Source: Boswellia sacra
Taxonomy: Eukaryota > Streptophyta > Magnoliopsida > Sapindales > Burseraceae
NCBI GenBank assembly: GCA_013180625.2
Contig: SNVD02014008.1
Location: 1-64,000 of the forward strand
Direction: 5' to 3'
Length of the DNA stretch: 64,000 nucleotides
The first letter of the stretch is position 1; every line of letters starts with the position of its first letter. The translations under genes were made by a program, and so were the position numbers. Positions 10,133 through 21,510 of the stretch are shown here, in pieces. The notes beneath the pieces are model-generated. The model ran no database searches. It was not told the origin of the DNA and saw only the letters and a list, made by a program, of their open reading frames with translations.

Positions 10133-11450
10133 TATAAGCACTAAAATTTTGCTTATGATTTTTTAGGCCAATGATGCTAACAAGAGACATTAAATCAGAG
10201 GATTATTCTCAGTTGGAAAAATGACATTAGAAAGGATAGAAAAGCCAAGTACGCTTAAGATCGGTATGGTATCAATAAAGAAGTGGTTAAGACCCTAGGA
10301 ATTATGTCCACCTGACGCACAAGTGAATCAACTATAGGTGCGCCCATAGGTTAGGGCTGTGCCTCTACCTCTATAGGCCTCTAGTTAGAGATGGAGCATG
10401 CGCGCCTTTGGAGGGAAAGTGTCACCTTTAAGGTTCACACATGAAGCAAGTTTGTGAACCCTTGTGCCGCTTGTAAGTTACAAACGCGTGCTCGTAGTCT
10501 ATAATCCCATTACAGGAAAAGAGCTCATTTCTGGCCTTTAGGGGGCCTATATAAGGGCATGTGGCCCTAAGTTCGAGACAAATCAAGCTTCATGGGGAAA
10601 ATACTTGGAGAATCAAGTCTTCTGGTGATTTCTGCAATCCAGATTCTTCCTCTGATAGTGACCAGAGTCAAGTAAGGTTCTAAAGGCCTTTCTAACATTT
10701 AAATTTCTGTCTTTTTTAGTTAATAGCTATGATTAGCTTAGGTATAATTAGGAATTAACTATGTCATGTTTAGTTTAGAAATAGTTTAATTAATTATGCC
10801 ATGTCAAGAATAATAGTAGTTAATTAATCGATAATTACCATGTTTAGAATTAGAAAAAAATTAATTAGTGGCTTAATTATGCATGCTTAGTGATAAATTA
10901 TGCAGTTAATAGTCAATTATGCCATAATTAGTGGTCAATTAGTGATTATTTGAGTGATAGTTAATAGTTAAATAAGTGATATCTAATCACCAATTATGCA
11001 TGATATAACTTAGTTAATGCTTAATGCCATGCTTAATTCAAATTCTATTTATTTAAATTGTGCTTATCAATACCTTTATTTGATAATGAAGGGATAATTT
11101 GAGATTCCTCTATTTTGTAATAGTTTATTTTACTACAATTATTATGAGAAATTGTTGTAATCCTCCATACCTTCCCCCATTTTTGATAGAAATATAATCA
11201 TTTCTCCTCCCCCTTTCTATGTACGTGGATAAACTGTCAACACCTCATATGTAATAAATAGAGAAAAATGATTGTATGCATAATAAAACTTAGTATCCAG
11301 AAAGGGTAACATTAGTGACCTAGAATTTAAAACTTAGTGAACCCAGAGTGAAGGTCGGATCAACATCCAGGTAGGTGTAACCCATACCTAACTTCTCAAA
11401 CCTATCCTTGAATGAGTGATAAGTAGTTAGATCCAGAAGTGCAGAGTGAA
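10133..11450 (+). repeat. Tat-type LTR B, truncated at its 3' side
   Basis: It starts after a purine tract at a TTATAAGCACTAAAATTTT stretch, equivalent to TTGTAGACACTGAATTTTT at 26261. It ends at about 11450, roughly 160 bp before the expected LTR end, where the next LTR takes over near its own base 25-30. The middle (10700-11000) is AT-rich with many TTAATTA/TAGTTAATAG repeats. A TATATAA-containing stretch near 10550 could be its core promoter. Confidence 0.6.
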
Positions 11451-13286
11451 GGAATGAAGATGAATATTCAGTAAAGATAATGACCAAAATGCCCTTGAAG
11501 GCCAAGAAAGGAAAGGTGAGACAGAGTTGGTGAAAGGTCTCAAAAACTGACATATGACTTTAAAAAATCACAAAAAATAATCTAGGAGGAATCTGATGGT
11601 GAGCCATATACCATTCTGAAGCTACAGATGTCTAGTTTTCATAGAAATTTACAGATCACAAATCGAAATTGAAGTCAAAAAGTTATAAGTAACTGATATA
11701 TAAAGGTCAGAAGGAACTGTATTGCAAGATTGTAAAATAGGAAAGGCCAAACGGGAGTATACTGTTCATCTAATACTGTTTACCTTACTGTTCACTGTAC
11801 TGTTCACCACCAGTCAAACTGTCGCAAGTACAGTTTATCATGGTAAAGCAGCCGGTTGACACTATTCACCTGATACTGTTCACTTTACTGTTTAGCAGTA
11901 CTGTTTATCCGAATCCTACATCAAATTTTTTATCATATTTTCACTCCGAGGAAAACCTATCTATGCACACCTTAGCCACATTTTCCTAGACACACTAATT
12001 GTCGAATACAATAATCTCTTTCTCCCTCTAGAAGACAAGCCCAAAAATTTGAGAAGTCTTTTCCAAGATTTTTTTTAGGCGTTCTATTGCTCTAAACCCG
12101 GAAAGGGTATGTCTTGAGAGCAGAATTCTCTCCTCCCTCCTATTTTCTCTTTTATTTTTCTTACTTAGAATAAGCATGTTTAGGATTTTATTTTATGCTT
12201 AGGAGCATGTTTAGGGTTATTATGAATTGTTCTATCCCTATTTGTTTTGCAAGATGGATAAGCGCGTCGAAGTAAGTCTGCGAACTTTCTTTTTGTAGAA
12301 TCATGCTTAGGAATTTACTTTCTTTGCGAATGTATAGAGAAATGATTAGGAGAACATGTTTAAAATCATGCTTAAGAGCATATGACTAGAATCATGCTAC
12401 GAAAACTTAATTGCTTTGATTAATGCTAGGAAATAGCAATGAATAGGTAGAATTATCATTTTACCCTTGAGTGCTATGATTGATGTTGATTGCTTGAATT
12501 CGGCTAGAATATGCCATGATTACCATAATTAGGCTAGAAATGTCATGTCTAGGTTAGAAATGTCATGATTCTTAATAAATTGATATGAATTATGCTGGAA
12601 TTGCCATGATAAAATTTATCAAGATCTAGGCTAGAATGCCATGACACTAGATTATGGCTTTATATGATTTATACATGTACAAATGTTTGTACACTAAGAA
12701 ATGTAATTGCGTGATGTCATAAAGTGATGATGGACTCACATTGATAATGAGAGACCATTACTTAGAATGAATATTCAAATATATGAATATATGGAATATT
12801 TTATTATTGTTGAAGAAAAAATGATGTAATCCTCTTCCCATTGCCCCATGTATGACGAAAATGTAATATATCCTCCTCCCTCTTTCTTTATATGAATATA
12901 CAAATGTCATTGATTAAATAATCATCTCACGTGCCTAAAGAAGATAAAATGAATAATGTGTGCATAAAACGAACAACGCTAACCAGACTAAGTAACACAC
13001 GAGTTATGCCTATTTGGTATTTCTCAAGTGGAGGCTAGATTTATATCCGGGCAAATCGAAAGACTCGTACCTAACTTCTCGAACCCATCTCTGAAAGGAT
13101 AAGAGTAGTTTAGGTCCCAAAGCGAGGGATTAGATTGCCCCCATTCATTCCCAATTGAATAATTGGGTGACGACACATTTCTCCAGACATGTCCATGGCT
13201 CGTTTGTGTTCCCTTCAGTCTTGAAAGAGGCTATGACATATTGTCGTGATCATAAACGCTCTAGCGGGATGAAAGCCCCATTTATA
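11451..13286 (+). repeat. Tat-type LTR D
   Basis: It aligns with 26290-29914 (minus the insertion there) and, inverted, with 21511-23375. Recognisable blocks are the ATGCCCTTGAAGGCC stretch near 11490, repeated ACTGTTCAC motifs (11760-11910), and 'AGGTCCCAAAGCGAGGG' near 13110. It is followed at once by a degenerate PBS-like GTGGCGATACCG. Confidence 0.7.
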
Positions 13287-13781
13287 GTGGCGATACCGAT
13301 TTTTTCTTCGGGTCTTGTCTTCGTGACCTGACTTGTACATCCCAGCAAGCACCCAAATGGAGCTTACCAGGGAACCAAGTGTAGAGTTTGCTCACAGTAG
13401 TGACGTTGATGAGTAAGAGAATATAGGAAGGGAGAAGTGAGTTAAAGCACAAATAAATAATGAAACAAGAGAATGGTTTGGTTTTTACATTGTGATATGT
13501 ACTATGATCTAAATTGCATATTCACATTTTAAGAAAAATTTAATATTGCATTGTTAAAAGAACTTATTTAGTGAGAAAAACAGTTGGGTAAATATTACTT
13601 GAAAAATATACGAGACTAGCCCCCATTTTAGGGGTCTTTTGATTAACCTTATGGCAAAAAATTTCAGTTGCACGGCCTCCAAACCGTGATTTTACTACAA
13701 TACTCTCATATTTCAATTCAATTCAACTCAAATTAATCTCAAATTCGTGGCCTTTCCTTTGTCATCTCATCACTGTTATTA

Positions 13782-13817
<36 letters not shown>

Positions 13818-15109
13818 TAGCAGATTATAAAGCTGTGGAACAAAGGTAAGTACTTGTCCCTAATCAATGTCTCATAATTTTTATTATGAGATGAGTGATG
13901 GGATTGTTACCAAATTTTTTATTAATCAAAGTCAATATTAAAATCAATAAGCCATTTGTTTTCTTATAGACCCTAAAAAAATTTCAAAATACGAAAACAA
14001 AGACACGTGATTCTAAGTTCTAACAACCATACAATTGAGCTACAGTCATAAAGTGGGAGAAAAAGGAAGAAAAAGCAAGTAAAACAAAAAGTAAAAGAAA
14101 TGGAGTGACAGTGATGGGTTAGAGGAAAGAGGAAGAGAGAGGTGAGTTAAAGCATAAATAAATAATGAAATAAAAGAATCTTGTTATAAAATAGCTAGAT
14201 ATTTTCATCCCCAAATAAGATCGGGAGGACTGTCTACTTTCAATTTTAGGATTTTGTCATAAATCATAGATCATAGCACTACAATTTTCACACTCTAATT
14301 GGATGTATGGGCGGCAATTACTTTTATATAAAGCCCCCTTCTCCCAATTTTCTTCTCTGATGTCTCTTGAGAGAGTCTTAATCCATCAGCAGCAGTAGGT
14401 TTTAAGCTTGTTCTGCCTTTCTACATCCAATTTCATTTAAATAAACTATTCACGTGTTTGTAAAACGTTAGCAGCACGACCCATTATCAAAATATATATT
14501 ACTTGTTTACATCATTGCCTTGTTGAAGTTCACTGTCTTCTTTTCTTTTATTATTCAATTAATTCTTATATTCTTAATGCATATTTATTAATATTAAATA
14601 TATATTAATTATCTTATAAGTATGTTTAGTGGTTGTCATATTATTGAATTATTTGCATAAAAAATAAGGATAATTTTGAATATTATTAACCAATCTTAAT
14701 TGGATTAATATTATTGATGTTATTATCTTTATTTATTATTATTTATTTATTCTTACTTTTGTTATTCAATTATTAATTCTTTATTAATTATTTATTTATT
14801 ATATGTACTTGTATCATATTACTCTTATTTTTGTTTAACTACATTCATTCATCTTTTGCTTTACTACTGTTTAATTTCATGTTAACATATTCTCAGCTTA
14901 CTTTTATATTCACTTAATTTAATGCTCAGTCATTGCTCATTCATTTATGTTTTCCATTCGATTAATGCTGATTCTATTATTTGTTTATGTTAATAATTAA
15001 TTGAAGCACAAATTCATACTAATGATCATGATGGGCATTCGGCAATGATCATGATGGGCATTGAATGGAAAAATGTGAATTGTTATGAAAAGTTAAAATA
15101 TAAATACTA
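13287..15109 (+). other. PBS-like leader plus duplicated promoter-like segment, copy 1
   Basis: After a GTGGCGAT PBS-like start and about 110 bp of leader comes about 1.7 kb that recurs at 29915-31654 with roughly 92-95% identity by eye. It contains an ATT microsatellite, a TATATAAA box at 14325-14332, a pyrimidine-rich start region (TTCTCCCAATTTTCTTCTC), and a possible 5' splice donor after CAGCAGCAG near 14397. It looks like a promoter with a first exon, not like gag. A 22-bp unit is duplicated in tandem at 15019-15062, where copy 2 has one unit. No protein can be assigned. Confidence 0.55.
13775..13816. repeat. (ATT)n microsatellite
   Basis: An uninterrupted run of ATT/TTA trinucleotides, preceded by GTTATTATTG. 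The duplicate at about 30380-30415 is shorter and interrupted by T-rich sequence, so the locus differs between the two copies. Confidence 0.9.
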
Positions 15110-15490
15110 TTGGTGAACATGAAAAGTAAACAGTATCAAATGAACAGAATACTTGATGTTTGACCATTCTTATTTTATAATTTGACAATACAGTCGTTTC
15201 TGACCTTTATATATTCGATTACTTATAACTTTTTGAGTTCAATTCCGATTTGTGATCTGTAAATTTTTTTGAAAGTTAGACATCCGTAGCTTCACAATGG
15301 TATATGAATCACCATCATATTCCTCCTAGATTATTTTCTGTGATTTTTTGAAATCATACATCAGTTTTTGAGACCTTTTACCAACTCCGTCTCACCTTTC
15401 CTTTCTTGGTCTTCAAGGGCATTTTGGTCATTATTTTTACTCAATATTCATCTTCATTCTTTCATTGAGCCCTAAAAATTCAGTGTCTAT
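15110..15490 (-). repeat. Truncated 3' LTR of Tat element A
   Basis: Its start (complement of CAGTGTCTAT at 15481-15490) follows a purine tract seen in complement as TACCCCCTACTTT. Only the first about 380 bp of the LTR remain. The break at about 15110 joins the promoter-like segment. Confidence 0.65.
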
Positions 15491-15649
15491 AGCTTACCCC
15501 CTACTTTGGAGAGGTTTGTGAGACACAAAAGTCGACAAAGTACTTTTACTTTGTCTTTCTTTCTTCCATCTTAACATCTTCAACTTTGTCCTCTTTCTTT
15601 CAAACTTTCTCATCATCTCTCTCTCTTCTTCTATTCACACAAGAAGGTG

Positions 15650-16150
15650 CCTCTATTTCAGTGCTAATGTGCCCTTCTAAAAGTGGATGCACCCGTTCAA
15701 GGGCTAATGTGTCCATTTAATGGTGGATGTGCCCATCTAAGGGTGGATGTGCCTATCCAAGGCGGGTGTGCCCATTCAAAAGCGAACGTGTCTAACTAAG
15801 ACGAGTGTGTCCATTCAAGGACTGAGGTGCCCATCCCAGGGCGGACGTGCGTATCTAAGGTAGATGTGTCCGTCCAAGGGCGGATGTACCCATTTAAAGG
15901 CTAGAAATCATCCTTATGTTACTATGATAAAACACTTTTCATTGCACCTACTTCTTAGGGTTTCTAACACTCTTTAGTGCACCTACTTTTTAGGGTTTAG
16001 TAACACTCTTCAGTGTGCCTATTCTAAGGGATTCAAACACTCTTAAGTGCACCTACTTCTTAGGGTTTTCAACACTTTTCAGTGTGCCTCTTCTTAGGGC
16101 TTGTGCCTATTTTAAAGGCTTAAAACACTTTTAAGTGCACCTACTTCTTA
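15650..16150. repeat. Two adjacent tandem-repeat arrays (24-28 bp and about 40-45 bp units)
   Basis: 15650-15900 repeats 'GTGCCCATCTAAGGGTGGAT'-like units about ten times. 15940-16150 repeats a unit with 'AGTGCACCTACTTCTTAGGG' about five times. Both arrays are present in inverted order at 25690-26110. Confidence 0.8.
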
Positions 16151-16459
16151 GGGTTTCCTTCTAATGCATGCTTGTTGGGAAAACTTCTATCATGCACTAT
16201 TTTGTGATCTTTAGACCTTCTTATTCTTTGAGCCTTTGGCTGAGTATTCTTCATTCATCTTTGATCTCTTCAGATTTTGCATTCATTGGGTTTCATGCCC
16301 CTCTTCTAGGTATTCCTCATGCTTCCTTAGTCTACTTCAGATTTCGCATTCAAAGGGTTTCATGCCCAAGGACTATTGCTTCTATTCTTGATTCCTTCTA
16401 ATCCACTGGGAAAAATCTCTTGATTTATCATTCTGACATTCTTCATTCTTGCATATATC

Positions 16460-16990
16460 ATGCTCTTTTTTAGGTCTCATCATGCTCCTTCTATTGGTTC
16501 TTACCAAGATTAACTTGCACATCATGCTACTTCTATTGGGTCTCATTGAGACTCACTTGCACATCATGCTACTTTTGTTGGGTCTCATCGAGACTCACTT
16601 GTACATCATGCTGCTTCTGCTAACTCTCATCGAGACTAGCTTGCATATTATACTGCTTTTATTGGGTCTTATCGAGACTTACTTGCACATCATGCTACTT
16701 TTGTTGGACTTGCACACCGTGCTACTTCTGTTGGTCATATCAAGACTGACTTGCATATCATGCTATTTTTATTGGGTCTCATCGAGATTGACTTGCACAT
16801 CGTGCTTCTTATGTTACATTTCATCAAGAGTAACTTGCACATTGTGCTACTTTTGCTGGGTCTTACAAAGACTGTCTTGCACATCGTACTGTTTCTATTG
16901 GGTCTCATTGAGACTAACTTGCACATCGTACTGCTTCTATTGGATCTTATCGAGACTAAATTGTACATCGTGCTACTACTACTACGTCCC
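16460..16990. repeat. 42-bp tandem-repeat array
   Basis: About 12 units of 42 bp, each holding 'GACTTGCACATCATGCTAC' and 'TTGGGTCTCATCGAGA'. Spacing measured at 16513, 16555, 16597 and 16639 is exactly 42. Because 42 is divisible by three, all frames tend to stay open on both strands, which creates spurious frames of up to 181 aa. A shorter inverted array lies at 25040-25410. Confidence 0.85.
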
Positions 16991-17090
16991 TTGAGGTGCT
17001 GAGCCCACTTCTTTTGCAGTTACCCCTAGTATTTTTATGTTGCATTATAATTCTACTCTATTACTTTTGGATTGTATACCATTCTAAATT

Positions 17091-17990
17091 GTGCTTCCTG
17101 CAAGAAAATGTTTGATGTTTCATGTATGCATAATGTCTTTCTCAATACTTTTTTCTAATAACATGCTTCTTGCTTGGACTAGACGGGTCGCCAACAAATC
17201 GAGTGTCAAGAGCAAGAGGTTAAGCGTATTCAGGCTCAGGTTACTACTTCTCCAATTGATATTGGTGATGATGAGTGAGGACTGTCATCATCAGCCTTCT
17301 GTTTTTCCCTTCTACTTTTCCTTACACCTTCCAATGCCACTTTTTGCATTTTCTAACATGTTTGAGGCTATTCTCAAAGGCCTTTTAGCCTCTCTTGAAG
17401 CTTCTAAAGGACGATGATTGGAAACGACTCGAATCCAGTAGACTCTACAATCTGAAATTCCTTTGACATGTAAAGCTTGACGTTCCTTTTCTTAAGGAAT
17501 GCACAACCTTCTGGGATCCTCAAGATCATGTCTTTCACTTCAATAGGAAGTGCTTTGCCCCTTATACAAGGGATTCTTCGCCATATTCAGTTGTCATTCG
17601 TTTAGTTCTGAGAGCATCATTTTACGTATTATCGAGATACCATCGATGTCTAATCTCGCCAACTTCTTCAACTTTTTAATTTTTACCATGAGCATTCACA
17701 CCACAAGTGTTAAGGTGACATTGTCTTCTATTATCCCTTTACTTGAGATAATGGATAGGACCTCCTCTGGCTGGCTTTGCCTTCTTCAGTTTTGCCTCCT
17801 TGCACTGTTTCTACTGGTTTTATTAGATGATCTCAGAGATCTACATCTTATGACTATTATTCCTTAAATGGGCCCTAGTTTCATAGCAGTTCCTTTGAAT
17901 CTTGCTAAGACGATGATTAGATTGGATCAGATCGTGTCAGAATGGATCCGAGTCAAAAATTCGGTGGTAGTTTTCTACTTTTTTAGGTAT
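17091..17990 (+). pseudogene. DUF7745-like remnant, copy 2
   Basis: The plus strand carries broken frames related to those at 4330-5002 and 24060-24940. A TRRVANKSSVKSKR basic segment is followed by a serine-rich frame. FWDPQDHVFHFN then reads near 17514-17550 after a frame change, and a segment ending in LALFLLVLLDDL follows at about 17800. Several shifts and a stop at 17867 disable it. It lies antisense to Tat element A. Putting the three copies together suggests one ancestral extra ORF of at least 300 codons. Confidence 0.5.
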
Positions 17991-17999
17991 TTTTCTTCT

Positions 18000-18250
18000 T
18001 AACCCTAAATTTTGTCTAGGCCCCCTTTTAAGTTTTCAACTTAATGGATTCAAACATTTTTCATTTTTTCTTGTATGCTCTAATTTTTTCCTAAGTCGCT
18101 CTCTTCAGGTTTTCAACTTAGCGAGCCTACCCTAACTTTTGCCTAAGCTGTCATTTCGGGTTTTCAGCTCAGCAGGCTTACCTTAATATTTGCCTAAGCC
18201 GCCTTTTCAAGTTTTCGACTTAGCAGAGTTTTCTTATTTTTCTTTTCTTC
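18000..18250. repeat. About 60-bp tandem repeats
   Basis: Three to four units with 'CCTAAGCCGCCTTTTCAAGTT' and 'TTTCGACTTAGCAG' variants. The inverted, longer array is at 23590-24060. Confidence 0.75.
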
Positions 18251-18629
18251 TTCGCTTTTTGCTACAAGATAAGATGCCCATCGTAGCACCATTTCTTACA
18301 CTTCCTTCAAGATGATTGAGATAATTCTATCTGCCTTGATTTTCAAGATAGTTAGGACAATTCTTTACCCCCTTGCTTCTTCTCTTTCTCAAGATGAATG
18401 GATAATTCTTTACCCCTATATGAAGAGTTCAAATATCGTCTTGGGGAATTTCTTCGTTCAACTTCAAAGGCATTATCCATGCTAGACCAAATGGCTAACT
18501 TCTTCCATATATCGTGCTTCTTCATTGTTGGTGGCAAAGCTGCTTCTTAATGGAAACTGTTGATAGATTTCTTTCTAACATGTTTTCAATAAACTTAACA
18601 TCCTCAAATAATGAATTGAAATGCTGAAT

Positions 18630-19860
18630 ATAATTTATGTATCAATTTAATTCACATTGAAGTTCCTCAGAGATGTCTCAAATTCAATAGCTCAATGGTA
18701 ATGCATTGACATCGTGATTGTTCACAATTTCGACTCTAAGTCAAAATTGTTTCATTCAAGATTCTTCGTGTGTTTATGTATAGCCAATCATACTTCACTT
18801 ATTGAAACTCAAATGGCTTTATGCAAATAGAAACTAGTGATCAACCTCTAAAGATAGAAAGAATACCATAAACCTTTTTTTCACACCACTCTCCACTAAT
18901 GTAGGCTCATCACAATATCAAGGATCATTAAGACTTTATCAAGCTTATAATGATAGGCTAGGGTCAAGGTATGATAAAGGAGACTATAAGGTTATTTCAC
19001 CCATAATCTTACAACCATTCTAGTTTTTAATTGAGAGCATCAACTTCTTCCATTTGTACACCCAAACTTTAAGTTTTCACCTGCCATGTTTGCTTTGCTT
19101 TTCATTTTGAGTCGTTACACCCCTACACTTTAGTGCAATAGGATTAACACTCTTCTTTCCTTTTTCTCTCTTTTTCTTTTTTCATTTTTTTAACTCTTTT
19201 CTTTTCTTTTTTTTTTATTTTTTTCATTTTTTTCTTCTTTTCTTGGAGCTCAAAATTGCACAAAAACTTATCAACTTCCTTTCATTCCCCCATAAGCATG
19301 GCTCTCAATGCTCTTTTCTAAAATGTTCATATGTTATGAGTAAAGGGTGCTATGTAAGGAAAATTTTTCTAATGTTAGGATAAATTTTGTGGTTTGACAA
19401 AGAAAAGACTTGATTCAGCTCAATAAGCTATACTAGTGACGATGAAGTAAGCAGAGGTGGGCTTGAAAGGCTTAATCGATCCAAAGAAGGCCTAAATCAC
19501 TTCTTTATGTTGTAAAGCTTAAGATTCCACCTCGAGTGGTGATCAAAAGGGTTCTAGAGTCTTGTGAGATCTTAACACCAAGCTTTATTCGCATAAAGTT
19601 TCTCTAAGTGATATAAAGTTCCATATTCATGGCTATTATGCTCAAATGATTGGAGAATCAATAATGAAACTCATCTAGCAAAAAGAATCAAGCATGCAAA
19701 TAGCACAATCTCATGTACAACCAAAAATCTATTTTCAATGAGTATCATGATTTTATCAATGATCATCAAAAGAATACACAACTCTTGTATCATTCTTAAA
19801 ACAATGCATCTCAAAACATCATTATTGTCTCTCCAAATTAGGAATGCACTTATGCACCAT
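18630..19860 (-). mobile_element. Old Athila-type 3'-region remnant
   Basis: The stretch resembles 49080-50250, the non-coding 3' part of the complete Athila element, in the same orientation. Shared landmarks are CACTCTCCACTAATGTAG (18890), AAGCTTATAA..TAGG..AAGGTATGAT (18945-18980), a T-rich block (19140-19250), and GAAGGCCTAAATCACTTC (19485). Similarity is clearly lower than between the two LOG-bearing copies, so it is an older or distinct subfamily. No LOG-like or LTR sequence is left. Confidence 0.55.
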
Positions 19861-19869
19861 CATTTTCTG

Positions 19870-20690
19870 ACCCGCTAGATTGGTCATACTACTCTTGATT
19901 TCTGTTGTTGCTTCTCCTCTGCCTGGCCTCCAAATCTTCTATTTGAATGCCCGAATCACACAAATCTTCGAATGTCTTGATTGGAAATCGTATAAACCTA
20001 TCATTAATGAAGAAATGAGCTCCATTGATCACCATACGAACTTGACCCCTTATGGGCCTTGTGGTCATCTTGGCAGCTTTGGCCCTCCAATGGACAAGAT
20101 ATTATGAGAAAGTCTCGCTGGACTTTTGACGTGTCATCTCCAAATTCCTCAACGTTACCCTTAGTTAGGTATTATGGTGGTGTTGTTCCGTAAACTGTTG
20201 AGAAAGTTCCTTCCAATCTTCTCAAACTCTCTTTGGGAGATCATGATACCATGCTATCATATCATTTTCTAAGGATAGCATGAAGTATTTCAAAATGTGC
20301 TCCTTCATCAAAGGAGTAGTAGCCATGATGGTTGCAAACTGCCTTAAATGTGCTTTAGGATTCCCCTCTCCGTTGAACTTAGGCAAATCTGGTAGACGAA
20401 ACTTTGGAGGTAACTCTTGGTCTCCATAAGCAAGATGTCATCCAGGTCTTCCGATTCAAGTTCTTCATGGTTGATCGGGCTCTTCTCCCTATTTCTGCCT
20501 TGGCTAGTTTCACCATCACCATTACCCTTAGGTGGAGATTGGTTCATACGGTTGGGCCCATTCCGTAAAGCTTCAATGAGTTGGTCCCATTTCGTAAAGC
20601 TTCAATGAGTTGGGCCACTTCCTATTGGAGTGCAGTGATGTCAGCCCTCACTTGAGCCATCTCAACATTGTTGTTATTTGGTAGAGCCAT
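19870..20690 (-). pseudogene. Tat-lineage gag remnant
   Basis: The minus strand starts MALPNNNNVEMAQVRADI near 20685. It then reads, through several stops and shifts, a segment like LPPKFRLPDLPKFNGEGNPKAHLRQF, then MIAWYHDLPKRV.EDWKELSQQF and FIRFPIKTFEDLCDSGIQIED. This is the order of the capsid region in Tat-type gag (PKF.G..DP..HL, W...L....W..L...F, a late DL...G..IE). It lies directly downstream of a PBS and LTR in the same orientation. Confidence 0.65.
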
Positions 20691-21492
20691 CTCGTCGATT
20701 GATTCTTCTAACCTTGTCAAATGACCACCTCGTCTAACCCAAGCTATGATGGCTACAAAACAGAGGTGTTAATGCCATACATGCATGCATGTATGCATGA
20801 TATGATGCATACTCATACAAGGGCATAAACACGCTTTTAGGCTTCCAACCTTGTTCCTTCTACACATGTGAGGTTGAGTCTCTTTTCCTAGGATTTTAGG
20901 CTTTATTCCCAAGACATCATCATGGAATGTGGGAATACGAGATTCTCTCAATTAATTCTAACATTCAAGTTAATGTTGGATTCTTCATGATTATCATAAC
21001 ATGGTTTTCAAAACGTTATGATAACCCTAATTCATGGCATATGTTCCCATTTTTGTTCTCATGGGTGACTTAACATTCGGCATTTGTTCATGATTTCATG
21101 AGGTTTGAGTTGACGTTATACTAATCATGGGGAATTTCACATCCATAGACATATTTCAACATGGGTTTTGGATATTCATCCTATTGAAAATTTCTAAAGT
21201 CATGACATGGGCTTGAGTCTTAAGAGTCTAATGGTCTAGGCTCATTCGAGCAAGAAATGCCCCTTGGGTCGCTCTCTTTTTATACCCATTCAATAGCATG
21301 TGCTTAAAGGTGCTAACACCAACATGAATCATCTAGAGGTCGAATGGAGCCAAAGACTTCTCATGCCAATGCCACGCAACTAGTTTTAGGTAATTTGTGC
21401 TCATTGTGTGCAAAAGTGTAGTGATGCAAGACTCATTATATCAACATGAGGTATTAAGATTTGGTATTCCTATCGAAATCAACTTCTCTTAT
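20691..21492 (-). other. Leader between PBS and gag of Tat element A
   Basis: No coding region or structured repeat recognised. In element orientation it is the untranslated leader. It contains a short palindromic CATGCATGCATG stretch near 20780. Confidence 0.5.
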
Positions 21493-21510
21493 CCTTAGTG
21501 GAGTCGCCAC
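21493..21510 (-). other. Primer binding site of Tat element A
   Basis: The minus strand reads GTGGCGACTCCACTAAGG directly after the LTR end ...GTTCACA. A TGGCGACTC-type PBS is typical of Tat/Ogre-group elements (I recall tRNA-Arg as the primer). Confidence 0.65.

Noticed and set aside
16449..16994. 181-aa frame and overlapping frames on both strands (also 24915-25409)
   Set aside because: It consists of 42-bp tandem repeats, so open frames arise automatically. Composition is a Leu/Ile repeat with no family match.
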